A stretch of 64,000 nt of DNA from Brachycybe producta (Eukaryota > Arthropoda > Diplopoda > Playtdesmida > Andrognathidae). A program made the position numbers and the translations under genes. A model generated the notes under the pieces. The model had not been told where the DNA came from, ran no database searches, and saw only the letters and a program-made list of their open reading frames with translations. The stretch is taken from NCBI GenBank assembly GCA_036925085.1, contig JAUPFP010000003.1:3525001-3589000 (forward strand). Reading direction: 5' to 3'. This document shows, one piece after another, positions 52,934 to 63,938 of this stretch (position 1 is its first letter; each line of letters starts with the position of its first letter).

Positions 52934-53356
52934 TAGGTTTTGTTTAGACTACTCGTGCTCGTACTCAGGCTTGTGCCCTAGCTTGTTGGCCTGTCAGGCT
53001 TGGGCTCGTCGTGCTCTTGTCAACTGAGGGTTGAGAGTTCAGTTACTCGAGAGGCTTTGACTCCGATGAGAGCGACGACGATGTTTTAATTACCAGTTCA
53101 ACATGCACTCATTGCATGTTGAGAGAAACGCCACGAGTATTGCGTGCGGAGTCAACGAAACTGTGCTCGCGTCTCCGTCCGATGACTTGCAAGTCATTGA
53201 CGAGCACCTCTTTGATGTACCGACACGAAGCGGAGCTAGACGAGCCCCTGGCTCGCGTTACTCATGTTACTTGTATTGTGCTCGCGATTCCGTCGACATT
53301 ACTCGACATATGTCGACGAGCCACCTCACCGAGCACGAGTATAGCCTAGCCTAAAC
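52934..53356. mobile_element. GC-rich insertion with inverted termini
   Basis: GTTTAGACTACTCGTGCTCG at the left is answered by CGAGCACGAGTATAGCCTAG and CCTAAAC at the right. The interior is rich in CTCG/CGAG (many CGACGA, GAGTC). Composition is very different from the neighbourhood. Two overlapping forward frames of about 80 residues (53103-53354) are explained by the base composition. Confidence 0.5.
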
Positions 53357-53363
53357 GCACCCT

Positions 53364-53678
53364 TATACCTAGTACACACACCTGATAATTTAAATGTATT
53401 TAAATAATAAACGTGTTCTACAGAGCCCTGTGAAGGACAAACAAACAATATGTCGAATTCAATTTATATACAGTTAATAATCTGAAAATATTGAGTTGAT
53501 ACTTAAATATAAATATATAAACTATTGGCAAAATATTGATTTAGTAATTTCAATTTAAAATATTAATAATAAAGTCAATTTTTATTTGGATTCATGTCCT
53601 TAACTGGCTTCCGTATAATTCACCTAAACACATTTAATTTGAATTCATTTAAGTCATGTGTGTGTGTACAAGGTATTA
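53364..53678 (-). mobile_element. Family A MITE, copy 7 (reverse)
   Basis: TATACCTAGTACACACACCTG to GTGTGTACAAGGTATTA, full length. It abuts the GC-rich insertion. Confidence 0.85.
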
Positions 53679-54129
53679 TTAGATGGTTTAATGTTGATTG
53701 TTCAAATGTCTAAGTATCCTTCTTGAATTTGGGCCTTTATAAAGGTAACATTAACACAGTTTAAATAATAGTTTCCACTATTCATGGTGCCATGATATGG
53801 CAATAATGGCATCATTCTGTTATTTGTATTATTTGTACTATTTGAAGGGTGTTTTTGGGAATGTCTTATAATAATTAACAAACTATTGTTTTGTTTTGTT
53901 GTGTGGGGGTAGTCAGGTTTTTATTTGTCTTTTTTTAAGGTTGGGATTGTCCTGATGGAGAAAATGTATGTGAAGAGAGGACGTTCCACTTTAGTTACAG
54001 TATAAGAATTTGTCTGCATTGACCTCAAAATGATTCTGTTTATAGATAAATTGATAAATAATCAATTGATTGGCATTTTTGTTTAAATCGAGATTTGTGA
54101 CCTCTACTGCTGAAGTGATTGATTTAAAA
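53679..54129. other. Spacer with a family L end fragment
   Basis: TATCCTTCTTGAATTTGGGC near 53715 is a solitary family L right end. Nothing else. Confidence 0.45.
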
Positions 54130-54660
54130 AAAAAATTGCAAGAACTAAAATGGATTTTTGGACAAAAGCTAAACGTTGCTTGAACTAGAATGGGCTTTGG
54201 CAAAAAGCTAAACTTTGCAACAACTAGAAATGAACATTGGACAAAAGCTAAACTTTTCAAAAACTAATATTGACAGTGGATAAAAGCTAAAGTTTGAAAC
54301 AACTAGAAATGAACATTGGACAAAAGCTAAACTTTGCAACAACTATAGAAATTAATATTGGACAAAAGCTAAACTTTGCAAAAACTAAAATTGACAGTGG
54401 ATAAAAGCTAAATTTTACAAAAACTAGAATTAGCTTTGGCAAAAAGCTAAACTTTGCAACAACTATAGAAATGAACATTGGACAAAAGCTAAACTTTGCA
54501 AAGACTAAAATTAACATTGAACAAAAGCTAAACTTTTCAACAACTAGAAATGAACATTGGACAAAAAAGCTAAACTTAGCAAGAAAGAATGACATTGGAC
54601 AAAAGCTAACGTTTTACAAAAACTAAACTGGACATTTGACAAAAATTTTTTACAAGATCT
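54130..54660. repeat. ~38-41 bp minisatellite with GCTAAACTTTGCAA core, ~12 units
   Basis: Each unit carries TTGGACAAAAGCTAAACTTT, then GCAACAACTA(TA)GAAAT or GCAAAAACTAAAATTGAC. Units alternate between the two types. Shares GGACAA(A/G)AGCTAAACTT with the 34-bp array at 14150. Degenerate ends run to about 54800. Confidence 0.85.
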
Positions 54661-55626
54661 AGCCCTGGGCGGGGGACACTGGATAGAAATTAAACTTTAC
54701 AAGTACTACAATGGACAATGGTCAGCTGCCAAACTTTACAAGAATTAATGAACAAGAGATAAATCTTGTAAGAATTATAGTGGACTAGTAATAATCTGAA
54801 TAACAAATATAAACTGATCAAAATCTAAAACTGAATTGTAATTAACTTTAGTAATTCCATTGGAATTTGTCACAAGGAAGGGGACACCCACTTGGCATTA
54901 CTTTATAATTTGCAACATAATTACAAATACAAAAGACATAAAATGTTTTTGTGTTTTTGCGTTGGAGTTAATTTCATGCATTGTTAATAATAAACTTATA
55001 ACATGCTTAAGATTAGTTAAAAAAACTGTTAATATAGTGTCTTAGTACGGGTGACCCCCCCTTTGTCGGTCAAACTTATTGTTATTAATGTATTACTAAT
55101 AAACATTTTTAATGTCAAAACTTATGACACAAGTATTTTTTTTCTATTAAGAGTGATTTTTTATGTTAAGGTTGAGTCAAACACGATTTTTCCAATGACA
55201 TACTGTTTTTTGTTGTCTTTGTTAGTCCTGTCACCAAAGAACAATTATTATTATAATAATTGTTTATTCATTTTCATATCAGGGTTTTTTTTGTCTCTTG
55301 TTTGTGTAATATCTCTGGGGTGGAGTGTGTGTGTGTGTCATAGAATGTGACCTTTTTTTTTTAATCTCACAACATAAAGTCATGGGTGAAAAAAAGACAT
55401 ATTCAAAGAACTAAAAAAAAATAAGACTGAAGGTTGAATATAAAAAAAATTAACCCCTTCCCACATTAAACCCTTAAACAAACAAACAAACAAAAACAAT
55501 TTAAATAAATTTAAGGGGTTTTTTATGCATATTTATTAAGTTGTGGGTGTTAGCAGTTAAATTGCCATCATAATTTACTGCTTGAAACATTTGCAAAAGA
55601 TTGTACAAAAATGCATAACGACTAAT
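54661..55626. other. AT-rich spacer, no gene
   Basis: Forward frames at 54860 and 55051 are short and lack supporting signals. (GT)n at about 55325-55338. Confidence 0.45.
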
Positions 55627-55775
55627 TAGGGCTCGGATTTTTATGCAAAATGTCATGCAAATATTTCCCAATTTGTGGCCCAGGGGCCAATTGTGAAGTA
55701 ATCATAATCATCATCATCATCATCAGAGCAACTGCAATTATGCTTTTTCTAATCAAAAATTCTGGTTAGAGGCTT
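55627..55775. mobile_element. Family B left half, interrupted
   Basis: AGGGCTCGGATTTTTATGCA through TCTGGTTAGAGGCTTG, where family A copy 8 begins. The right half is missing. Confidence 0.75.
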
Positions 55776-56090
55776 GTACCTTGTGCACAGTCATGAGTTA
55801 AGTGAATTAAATGAATTCAAATGTGTTTATAGGTGAATTATACGGAATCCAGTTAAAGACATGAATTCAAATAAAAATTGACTAATTATTAATATTTTAA
55901 ATTGGAAATACGAAATCAATATTTTTGTTAATAGTTTATATATTTATATTTAAGTATTAACTCAATATTTTCAGATTATCAACTGAATATAAATTGAATT
56001 CGATATATTGTTTGTTTGTCCTTCACGGGGCTCTGTAGAACACATTTATCATTTAAATGCATTTAAATTATCACGTGTGTACTAGTTATT
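55776..56090 (+). mobile_element. Family A MITE, copy 8
   Basis: GTACCTTGTGCACAGTCATG to GTGTGTACTAGTTATTA. Sits between the left half of a family B copy and the right half of a family C copy. Confidence 0.85.
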
Positions 56091-56235
56091 ACCCTTCTAG
56101 TTTCTAAAATAGACCTACTTTCAAGTTTCTCTTAATTTTGCCTAGGCAATTTACACTTTAAAACCGCTAGAAGAAAAAAGGTGTTGATATTCACTTTTAT
56201 ACACCTAAAAGTTACTATTTAGCCACCTTAAATAT
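56091..56235. mobile_element. Family C right-half fragment
   Basis: ACCCTTCTAGTTTCTAAAAT, CTTTCAAGTTTCTCTTAATT and the terminal TATTTAGCCACCTTAAA. Confidence 0.65.
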
Positions 56236-58109
56236 GCTATAGCAGTGAAATTGTTGGTAAATTGCAAAAAATTGTCATTGTTGTGTCACAGTGACACATT
56301 TGTGACTGATAAACAGAAAAAAAAAAACTTTTTAATCTTTTTTTTAGGAGTCATTAGGTCATTTCTTTTTCTCTTATCATAAAAATTTCACTTCACTCAA
56401 ATCTTCAATGACTAATTCAAAAAAATTTAAGGCCATTTTCTAATAATGTTAGGAGGGGGGGGGGTAAGATTTTAAAATAATAAGAAATTTGCTTAATCAT
56501 AGTTAAGGTTAATGGTAACAATGACGAATCTTGGAATGTGAGTACCCACCTACTGTGGGTCAATTCTCTTCGGGGCTAATATTTCCCCATTTTTTTTTCC
56601 ATTTAAAAACGTAGGATTTTTTTTTTACTTTCTCAACATTTTCAGACGTTTTTCTCAAGAGTATGCATGGCTTGGTTTTAATTTGATGAAAATTATTAAA
56701 GATTAAAGAATTATTAAGAAAAAATGCGTGAAATTAACTAATGAATTTCCATTAGTTGGACAATATCATTTCACTAAGAAGAGAAAAGGAATTCGATATG
56801 AGAGTACAAACGTGGCTCCCATCTATTCCCTGTGATGATTTGCTTCATTATGTTAGGTCAATTGAAGTGAGAAAACCCTTATCGCCCTACCACTTTAACT
56901 AAACTGTAAATTGTCATTTCTCATCAATATTTACTTTGAAATGGCTTGATTTTTTTTAGGTAAAGCTATATAGTTAAATCTAACTTACATCTAATTAAGA
57001 AGTACATTACCTAAAATGATGAATGATTAAAGAAAAAGCTAAACCAAAGAGAAATCTAACAAAATGGCGACAAAGATCACACAAACAAGTTGAAAACAAA
57101 TTCAACCAGTTAATAAGTTGAAAACAAAATCAACCAGTAAACAAGTTGAAAACAAAATCAACCAGTTAAAAGTTTAAGTGGAAACAAAAATAAAACTGAA
57201 TTTTTTTTTTGAACGCGTAGGAAAGCAGAAAAATGTAGATGAAACTTTTTGAGATTTTTTTTAATTATCTTATTTTCTGCTTTCGTTTTATTCATATGGG
57301 ATCCAGGCTTATATTCTTTAACTATCTCTTTACCAACCCAGTCAGTTTAAAAAGTAGGCGGGTCACAAGACTATCTTTTCCTTATGATTGCTTTTTTTTA
57401 AACCATTTCAAATTATTATTTCAACATTTTGCATTTAAAATAAAAATGCGTAATCGCCATTATTGTTCAAATTATATGATTTCTCAAATTTTAACCTATT
57501 GAGTTTATTTATTTTTTTTATTTGGGTTGCATAATTCTCAATAAACTTATATTTCTCTTATTATTTGAGTAAATTTCAAAACAAATTCGGTAATTCTTTT
57601 GTGGTGTTAAACATACAATTATTCACTTAAGTTTCATTTTTTTTTATCAAAATAACACTTTTTTTTTGAAAAAATCTGAAACTGAATATTCAATGATTAT
57701 TGTTATTATTTATTATTATTGTTGTTATGTGACTCATAAGATTGTATTTTTGTTTAAGAAGAAAACACCTGAAGAAAGTTTATTCAGGTGTTTTTAACTT
57801 AAATGTATTACAAATGCAACCAAGCTTTGAATTTTTTTTTAAAAAAAATTAAAATTGAAGGTAAATTTCAACACTTTGCACAACTAGTTTAGTAAATTAT
57901 TAATTTTTTTTTTTGAATAATGCAGTTAACTTTGATATTACTCTTATTATTTTTATTATGAAGAAATCACTTTCTATTGTTTTTATGTCTTGAGCCAGAA
58001 ATTATTGACATTTTTTATAATCATTTTTTTTTTGCCATAACTTATCAAGGGTGTTAGCTTTCACTTAAGTTTGACCTACAGTAGGTCTCATATATAACAA
58101 ACATCTCTC
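56236..58109. other. Long spacer, no gene recognised
   Basis: Read on both strands. It holds a G-homopolymer near 56455, short AT tracts, and the small array at 57087-57170. The 87-residue frame at 57239-57502 (NYLIFCFRFIHMG) is AT-driven and has no splice or promoter context. Confidence 0.5.
57087..57170. repeat. ~29-bp direct repeat, three units
   Basis: AAGTTGAAAACAAAATCAAC plus CAGTTAAC, three consecutive copies with minor changes. Confidence 0.8.
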
Positions 58110-58750
58110 AAGCGGGGTCTCAAAAGTGCTTAGAAACTGAACGCATTCAATATTTTTCAAAATATAAACGACTTTTATTATAGTTTGAAGAAAAAAAAAT
58201 CAAAGTTTGTCTTTCAGTTGCAAAATGAAGAGAAATTTGAAAGTGTCTTATACCTTGTAGACACACATGAGTTAAATGAATTCAAATTAAATGTGTTTAG
58301 GTGAATTTATACGGAATCCAGTTAAGGACATGAACACCAAATTAAAATTGACTTTATTATTAATATTTTAAATTGAAATACTAAATCAATATTTTGTCAG
58401 TAGTTTATATAAATTATATTTAAGTATTAATCTCAATATTTTCAGATTATTAACTGAATAAATTGAATTCGACGACATATTGTTCGTTTGTCCTTCACGG
58501 GGCTCTGTAGAACACATTTATTATTTAAATGCACTTAACACTAGAAGAGTAGCTCAATCACGTATTGATGTCATGTTAATATCTTTTTTTCAAAATAAGC
58601 TTTTTATGTCAGTTTCAAAATGACCCAATGACGATATTTTATATATTTGTTTTTGTATATAAAAAGTTTATTTTGAAAGATATCAACATGAAAAGACTCT
58701 TTTGAGTGATTCTAGCTATTATCTAAAAAAACACTTTCAAGTTTCATTTA
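58110..58750. mobile_element. Family C copy carrying a nested family A element
   Basis: Left piece with AATATAAACGACTTTTATTA and GAGAAATTTGAAAGTGTCTT to 58249, right piece from 58541 with CTAGAAGAGTAGCTCAATCA, ATAAGCTTTTTATGTCAG and ACACTTTCAAGTTTCATTTA. Confidence 0.6.
58250..58540 (+). mobile_element. Family A MITE, copy 9 (3' trimmed)
   Basis: ATACCTTGTAGACACACATG, ACGGAATCCAGTTAAGGACA, TTCACGGGGCTCTGTA. It stops at AAATGCACTTAACA without the right terminus. Confidence 0.8.
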
Positions 58751-59149
58751 ATTTTGCTTCATAAATCATCTTAACAAGATGTAAATTTTTATTCAGATTT
58801 AGTGATAAAAGTGCAGTGAGATATTTTAAAATGGTTATAAAACGTTTATTTTGAAACATTTATTATGAAATCACTTTTTCATATTTTTTTTAAATAAGTT
58901 TTTAATTTTTTCGAATAAAAAATTTGTTATAGACCTTTGTTGTATTGTTTTTTAAATAGCTAATTAAAAAGTAATTGTATTTTCATTAGAAAAGCTAATT
59001 AATTTCAGTTGCAAAATTTAAAGTTTACAAACAAAATGTAAATTATTAATTACTTGAAAAAGTAGTTAAATTACAATACAGTAGTAAATTTTTAATGAAT
59101 TGATTGAATTGATGAATATGAAGTAATTTAAATTTTATATTATTTGAAA

Positions 59150-59400
59150 AACTAATTTTATTACAGTTCATTACTAATTTACATTTTTAATTACTTGAAA
59201 AAAGTAATTTAATTACAGTTCAGTACTAATTTAAATTTTTAATTACTTGAAAAAAGTTATTTAATTACAGTTCAGTACTAATTTAAATTTTTAATTACTT
59301 GAACAGTAATTTAATTACAGTTCAGGACTAATTTAAATTTTTAATTACTTGAAAAAAGTAATTTAATTTCAGTTATTCAGTTACTTGTAGTAAATTACTT
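59150..59400. repeat. ~52-bp tandem repeat, about five units
   Basis: TAATTTAATTACAGTTCAGT, ACTAATTTAAATTTTTAATT, ACTTGAAAAAAG in each unit. The region back to 58970 holds degenerate relatives. Confidence 0.8.
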
Positions 59401-59445
59401 CTGAGCACAATTAAATTTGTTAAAAAAAAAAGTGCAAAAGCTTTC

Positions 59446-59518
59446 CTCCCCGACGGGGAATCGAACCCCGGTCTCCCGCGTGACAGGCGGGGTTTACTAA
59501 CCACTATACTATCGAGGA
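59446..59518 (-). tRNA. tRNA-Asp (anticodon GTC)
   Basis: Reverse strand, 73 nt. The acceptor stem TCCTCGA pairs with TCGGGGA and the discriminator is G. The anticodon arm is CCCGC-CTGTCAC-GCGGG, giving GTC. The T arm is CCGGG-GTTCGAT-CCCCG type, and A-box (TAGTATAGTGGTTAGTA) and B-box (GGTTCGATTCC) promoter motifs are present. A Pol III terminator candidate (ten T) follows about 15 nt downstream. Compared with the usual 72-nt animal tRNA-Asp, one extra nucleotide lies after the D loop (AGTAAAC instead of AGTATC), weakening the D stem. It may be functional or slightly decayed. Confidence 0.85.
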
Positions 59519-59967
59519 ATTCACGTTTGCACATTGATTATCTTCAAACACGATAGGGCTATAATTGTAATATAGAAAATTGTGTCACTCATATGAATAT
59601 TATATGGTTATGACGTAGTATATGACATTATTTTACAAGGTCATACAACAACCAAGTAATACAAAGATTCTTCATTGAAAATAGTTTTATATGTATTTTT
59701 TTTAGTAAATTAAACCATCAAATTTATTATCAAATTTATCATTAAATGTCTTTGATTAAACATTTAAAACAATGATTTATTTATGAACAGCAATGAAAAT
59801 ACTTAAATTGAATTTCATTGCATGTCTCTTAATAAATAGCAGCTTTTTAAAAGCAAGTTTCAAACATTGCTTTCAAAAAGCTACAAAACTACATTTCTTT
59901 AATATTTAATTAAAGACGCCATTTTGAAAAGTTTTTTTTTCTCCAAAGATGGCTGCCACTGTAAGAT
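59519..59967. other. AT-rich spacer upstream of the tRNA, no feature
   Basis: No repeats or open frames of note. Confidence 0.5.
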
Positions 59968-60172
59968 ACAGGCAGTTAGAAATCGGAGAGAACTTCAGTT
60001 GGCTCCGCCCTTCTTATGACGACCGGCAACTTCTAATTGGTTTGTTGTGTGGTTTGACGTTGAAAAGAGCGGAGCACGTGACGTCAGACTACATAACCAA
60101 CCAATTAGAAGTTGCGTTCGTCATAAAAAAGGCGGAGCCAACTGAAGTTCTTCCCGATTTCTAACTGCCTGT
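59968..60172. mobile_element. Family D MITE, copy 6
   Basis: ACAGGCAGTTAGAAATCGG to CCGATTTCTAACTGCCTGT. GCACGTGACGTCAGACTAC is in the centre. No clear target duplication. Confidence 0.9.
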
Positions 60173-60820
60173 CTAGAAATATGCTAATTTTATGTAAAAT
60201 AATTCAATATTTAAAAAAAAAGTATGGATTTTATTGGAACTAAAGCAACAAAAATGAAATTTTTGAAGAGTTGAAATCTAATTTTGGTTGGTTATATATA
60301 TATTTGAATAAAATGTTTTCATTGTTACAGTTAGCTCATTATTGAATTCCATTGGGTCCGATATATATTCTTACATAGAATCTAATGTTGCATTCCAGAC
60401 TCGATTTCTAGAAGGCCAGACAAAATTAAATTACTTGAAGGACATCTTGTACCTTTTCTTAAAACTTTTTATTTAGTTAAGGAAAAAAAAAAGTTGATCG
60501 AAATGGACAGAACTACTTTTTTTTTTTTTTGGGCCTACTTGCCCCACCCTATTAGTAGGCCTACTATATAATAATTATGTTGTTTAACATAAATAAAACT
60601 TTAAAGTTCTTAACTGTTTTTTTCTTCAAACGTTAAGAAACTTAATTTTCCTTTGAAGGTTCTTCCTGAAAACTCATTTTGCTATCAATAAGCAAATCCT
60701 TTTTTTTTTAATATAAATATTTATTTAAAAATTATTATGGTAATGACAAAATTGATACAAGAAGTTATTTTTAATAATAATAATAATAATAATAATAAAT
60801 GGTTAACCTTTTAAAGAGGT
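60173..60820. other. AT-rich spacer with AAT microsatellite
   Basis: (TAA)n at about 60771-60799. No gene. Confidence 0.5.
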
Positions 60821-61112
60821 TATACCTTGTGTACACACATGAGTTAAATGAATTCAAATTAAATGTGTTTAGGTGAATTATACGGAATCCAGTTAAGGAC
60901 ATGAATCCAAATAAAAATTGACTTTATTATTAATATTTTTAATTGAAATACTAAATCAATATTTTAATGTCAATAGGTTTATCTAATTATATTTAAGTAT
61001 TAACTCAATATTTTCAGATTATTAACTGAATAAATTGAATTTGACATATTGTTTGTTTGTCCTTCACGGGGCTCTGTAGAACACGTTTATTATTTTGGTG
61101 TGTACTAGGTAT
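60821..61112 (+). mobile_element. Family A MITE, copy 10
   Basis: TATACCTTGTGTACACACATG to GTGTGTACTAGGTAT. It lacks the TTAAATGCATTTAAATTATC block near the right end. Confidence 0.85.
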
Positions 61113-61222
61113 GACACTTCTAGTTTCTAAACACATTCAAGTTTTTTTTAATTTTGCTTCTGAAAGCCTAACGATGGAAAATATATTAAATTTAACTTAG
61201 TTGTAGTTTTACAGTGTGTGTC

Positions 61223-61524
61223 TAATACCTTGTACACACATGACTTAAATGAATTCAAATGAAATGTGTTTAGGTGAATTATACGGAATCCAGTTAAGGA
61301 CATGAACCAAATAAAAATTGACTTTATTATTATTTTAAATTGAAATACTAAATCAATATTTTGTCAATAGTTTATTATATTCAAGTATTAACTCAATATT
61401 TTCAGATTAATTAACTGAATAAATTGAATTCTACGACATATTGTTTGTTTGCCCTTCACAGGCCTCTGTAGAACACATTTATTATTTAAATGCATTTAAA
61501 TTATCAGTTGTGTACTAGGTATTA
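61223..61524 (+). mobile_element. Family A MITE, copy 11
   Basis: TAATACCTTGTACACACATG to GTGTACTAGGTATTA, with both termini intact. Family C sequence (CACTTCTAGTTTCTAAACAC) lies between copies 10 and 11. Confidence 0.85.
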
Positions 61525-61952
61525 GTTTGTGTAAAAAGGGGCGGAGCTAAATAGTTAATTCTTTTGTTTGTTTAAAATTGTTAAGATTAATATAAAAGAG
61601 CGCCTTTTGACATTATTGCTACGGAAGTTTGCTGAACTCTTTTTTTTTTGTAAAAGAAATACCGGAAGTTTAACCTTTTTGTTAAGAAGTTGATGTGAAT
61701 ATTTTTTTTGGCACGTTATGTGACGTGACAGATTGCTTTTATATATATAAATGTTAAAACCCCTACATGACTGTAATAATAACCACACACAAAAATAAAG
61801 TTGGTGAAATGTCAAAAAGAGGGCGCTGACCTTTTAAAAACATTTTCGGTGGCCATTTTTGGTTGTTGGAAACTTATTATTTTAAAGCATTTTTTATTTT
61901 ACTATTACTTTGAAAAAAGTACTTAAAGTACTTTAAATATGTAGTTGCAAAA
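61525..61952. other. Spacer, no gene recognised
   Basis: The 86-residue reverse frame 61555-61815 lacks a signal peptide, domain or splice context. Confidence 0.45.
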
Positions 61953-62481
61953 GGGGATCCCTCGAATCCTTCATATAAGAATCCTATATTATTCATTAAG
62001 AAGATACAAATAAATGAAATAATATTAAATATTAAATTATTAATAATAAAAAACACAGTGTGGCTTCACTCAGGGTCAGGCCACAAGGTGATCCATTTGG
62101 TGATCCGGATAACCACCGAAATTGCAACAATCGCCGGTTTTTTTTGTTAGTGAACGCTTCTATTGGTTGTCAATTGGAGTTAAAACTAATTTTACCAAAG
62201 TTTTTAACAATTTTTTTTTAAATTTAGGATTCGAAAGATTCGAAAGACAAAAAAAAAAAAAAACAGCGGCAAAGATTCGAGTTTTCGAATCTCGAATATT
62301 TTTCAAGATTCGTCGGATTCGAGGATTTGAATATCCCATCCCTAAATTTTACCAAAGTTTTTAATAGTTTTTTAAAAGTTAGGATTCGAAAGATTCGAAA
62401 GACAAAAAAAAAAAGCGGCGAAGATTCGAATTTTCGAATCTCGAATATTTTTCAAGATTCGCGGATTCCGAATGTCCCATA
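61953..62481 (-). mobile_element. Family H element, copy 3 (reverse) with duplicated end
   Basis: Starts GGGGATCCCTCGAATCCTTC and ends CGGATTCCGAATGTCCCAT. The terminal 130 bp (ATTTTACCAAAGTTTTTAA, AGGATTCGAAAGATTCG, TTTTTCAAGATTCG) occur twice in tandem, at about 62200-62340 and 62343-62481. Confidence 0.7.
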
Positions 62482-62655
62482 TCCGTAAAACCAAATAAAA
62501 AGATGTGCAACAACAAAAGTAAATAAAAGTATTTAGTAAACTTTTGGAAAAGTTCTCTGTCCGAACAAACTGAAATTTACTTCCTCTTTTTTCTTTTCTA
62601 GTTTTTTAAGTGTTGTGACCTTGTCCATAACCCCTTTATTTTGAGAGAATAATTG

Positions 62656-62859
62656 ACAGGCAGTTAGAAATCGGAGAGAACTTCAGTTGGCTCCGCCCCT
62701 TTTTATGACGACTGGCAACTTCTAATTGGTTTGTTGTGTGGTTCGACGTTGAAAAGGGCGGAGCATGTGACGTCAGACTTCATAACCAACCAATTAGAAG
62801 TTGCCAGTCATAACAAGGGCGGAGCCAACTGAAGTTCTTCCCGATTTCTAACTGCCTGT
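62656..62859. mobile_element. Family D MITE, copy 7, perfect target duplication
   Basis: ACAGGCAGTTAGAAATCGG to CCCGATTTCTAACTGCCTGT. Flanked by identical GAATAATTG (62647-62655 and 62860-62868), a 9-bp duplication. Confidence 0.93.
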
Positions 62860-63461
62860 GAATAATTGTGGATAAAAAAAGGGGGGAGGAGGGGGGTTAT
62901 TGATCGTTTTTAATTGCAGAAGACCCACAAAAATAACATTGTGTCATGTCACTTTTTTTTTTACTTCTATTTGTGAACGAGTTTTGCTGTTGACGTCACA
63001 TTATTATTACTTTTAAAATTGGGTGTAAAAAGTTGTTTGACTGACTGACTGACTGACATGTGCCCCCATAGTGCACACCATACATACACAGCTAATTTTA
63101 CCTTGGTTCCTGATAACTTGACCACCTGACTTATATATTATTATTATTATTATGGTAGTAGCCACTAGCTAATTGATTGACCATTCAGAACACGTACTTT
63201 TGAATAAGTTATTTTATGTTTACTAAACTAGTAAACTGGAATTTCCGTCATGTCAAAACTTTCCCCCCTCTCTCCCCCTTTTCTTATTTTAGACCCACAC
63301 TTGAAAGAGGGTGTGGAGAGTCAAAATCGTGCTCTTAAAAAGAAACCCTAAAAATAAATTTTGAACCACATTAAATCAATAATTTTCACTATCAAATTAA
63401 AAGAATTTCAGTCAAATATTTATATAAAAAAATAATAACTTTAAAAAGGGATTATTTGGCA
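62860..63461. other. Spacer, short tandem motifs only
   Basis: GACTGACTGACTGACTGACA at about 63039-63058, (ATT)n near 63138. No gene. Confidence 0.5.
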
Positions 63462-63632
63462 CACGGGCCACTTTTGGTGGTTGATTTCGACTGCAAAATG
63501 AAGTTTCAGGCGGTTTTGGAGCTGTGGGCTGCAATGTATTTTTTTTATATATATATAGAAAGATTCAAAAGTGGTCAAAAGTGGTTATAGAGTTCGTATT
63601 GCAGTCGACCTCGGCCACCAAAAGTCGTCTAG
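63462..63632. mobile_element. Family N foldback, copy 2
   Basis: CCACTTTTGGTGGTTGATTT plus CGACTGCAAAATGAA is mirrored by GTATTGCAGTCGACCTCGGC plus CACCAAAAGT. Related to 7625-7790. Confidence 0.6.
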
Positions 63633-63650
63633 TATGTGTTTCCAATCCTT

Positions 63651-63938
63651 ATACCTTGTACACAGTCATGAGTTAAATGAATTCAAATTAAATGTGTTTA
63701 GGGTGAATTATACGGAATCCAGTTAAGGACATGAACCCAAATAAAAATTGACTTTTAATTATTAATATTTTAAATTGAAATTACTAAATCAATATTTTGT
63801 CAATAGTTTATTGAATTATATTTAAGTATTAACTCAATATTTTCAGATTATTAACTGAATAAATTGAATTCGACATATTTGTTTGTTTGTCCTTCACGGG
63901 GCTCTGTAGAATACGATTATTATTTAAATGCATTTAAA
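63651..63938 (+). mobile_element. Family A MITE, copy 12 (right end missing)
   Basis: ATACCTTGTACACAGTCATG, ACGGAATCCAGTTAAGGACA, TTCACGGGGCTCTGTA, stopping at AAATGCATTTAAAA. Confidence 0.8.

Noticed and set aside
53103..53354. Two overlapping ~80-residue frames
   Set aside because: Explained by the CTCG/CGAG-rich island. No supporting context.
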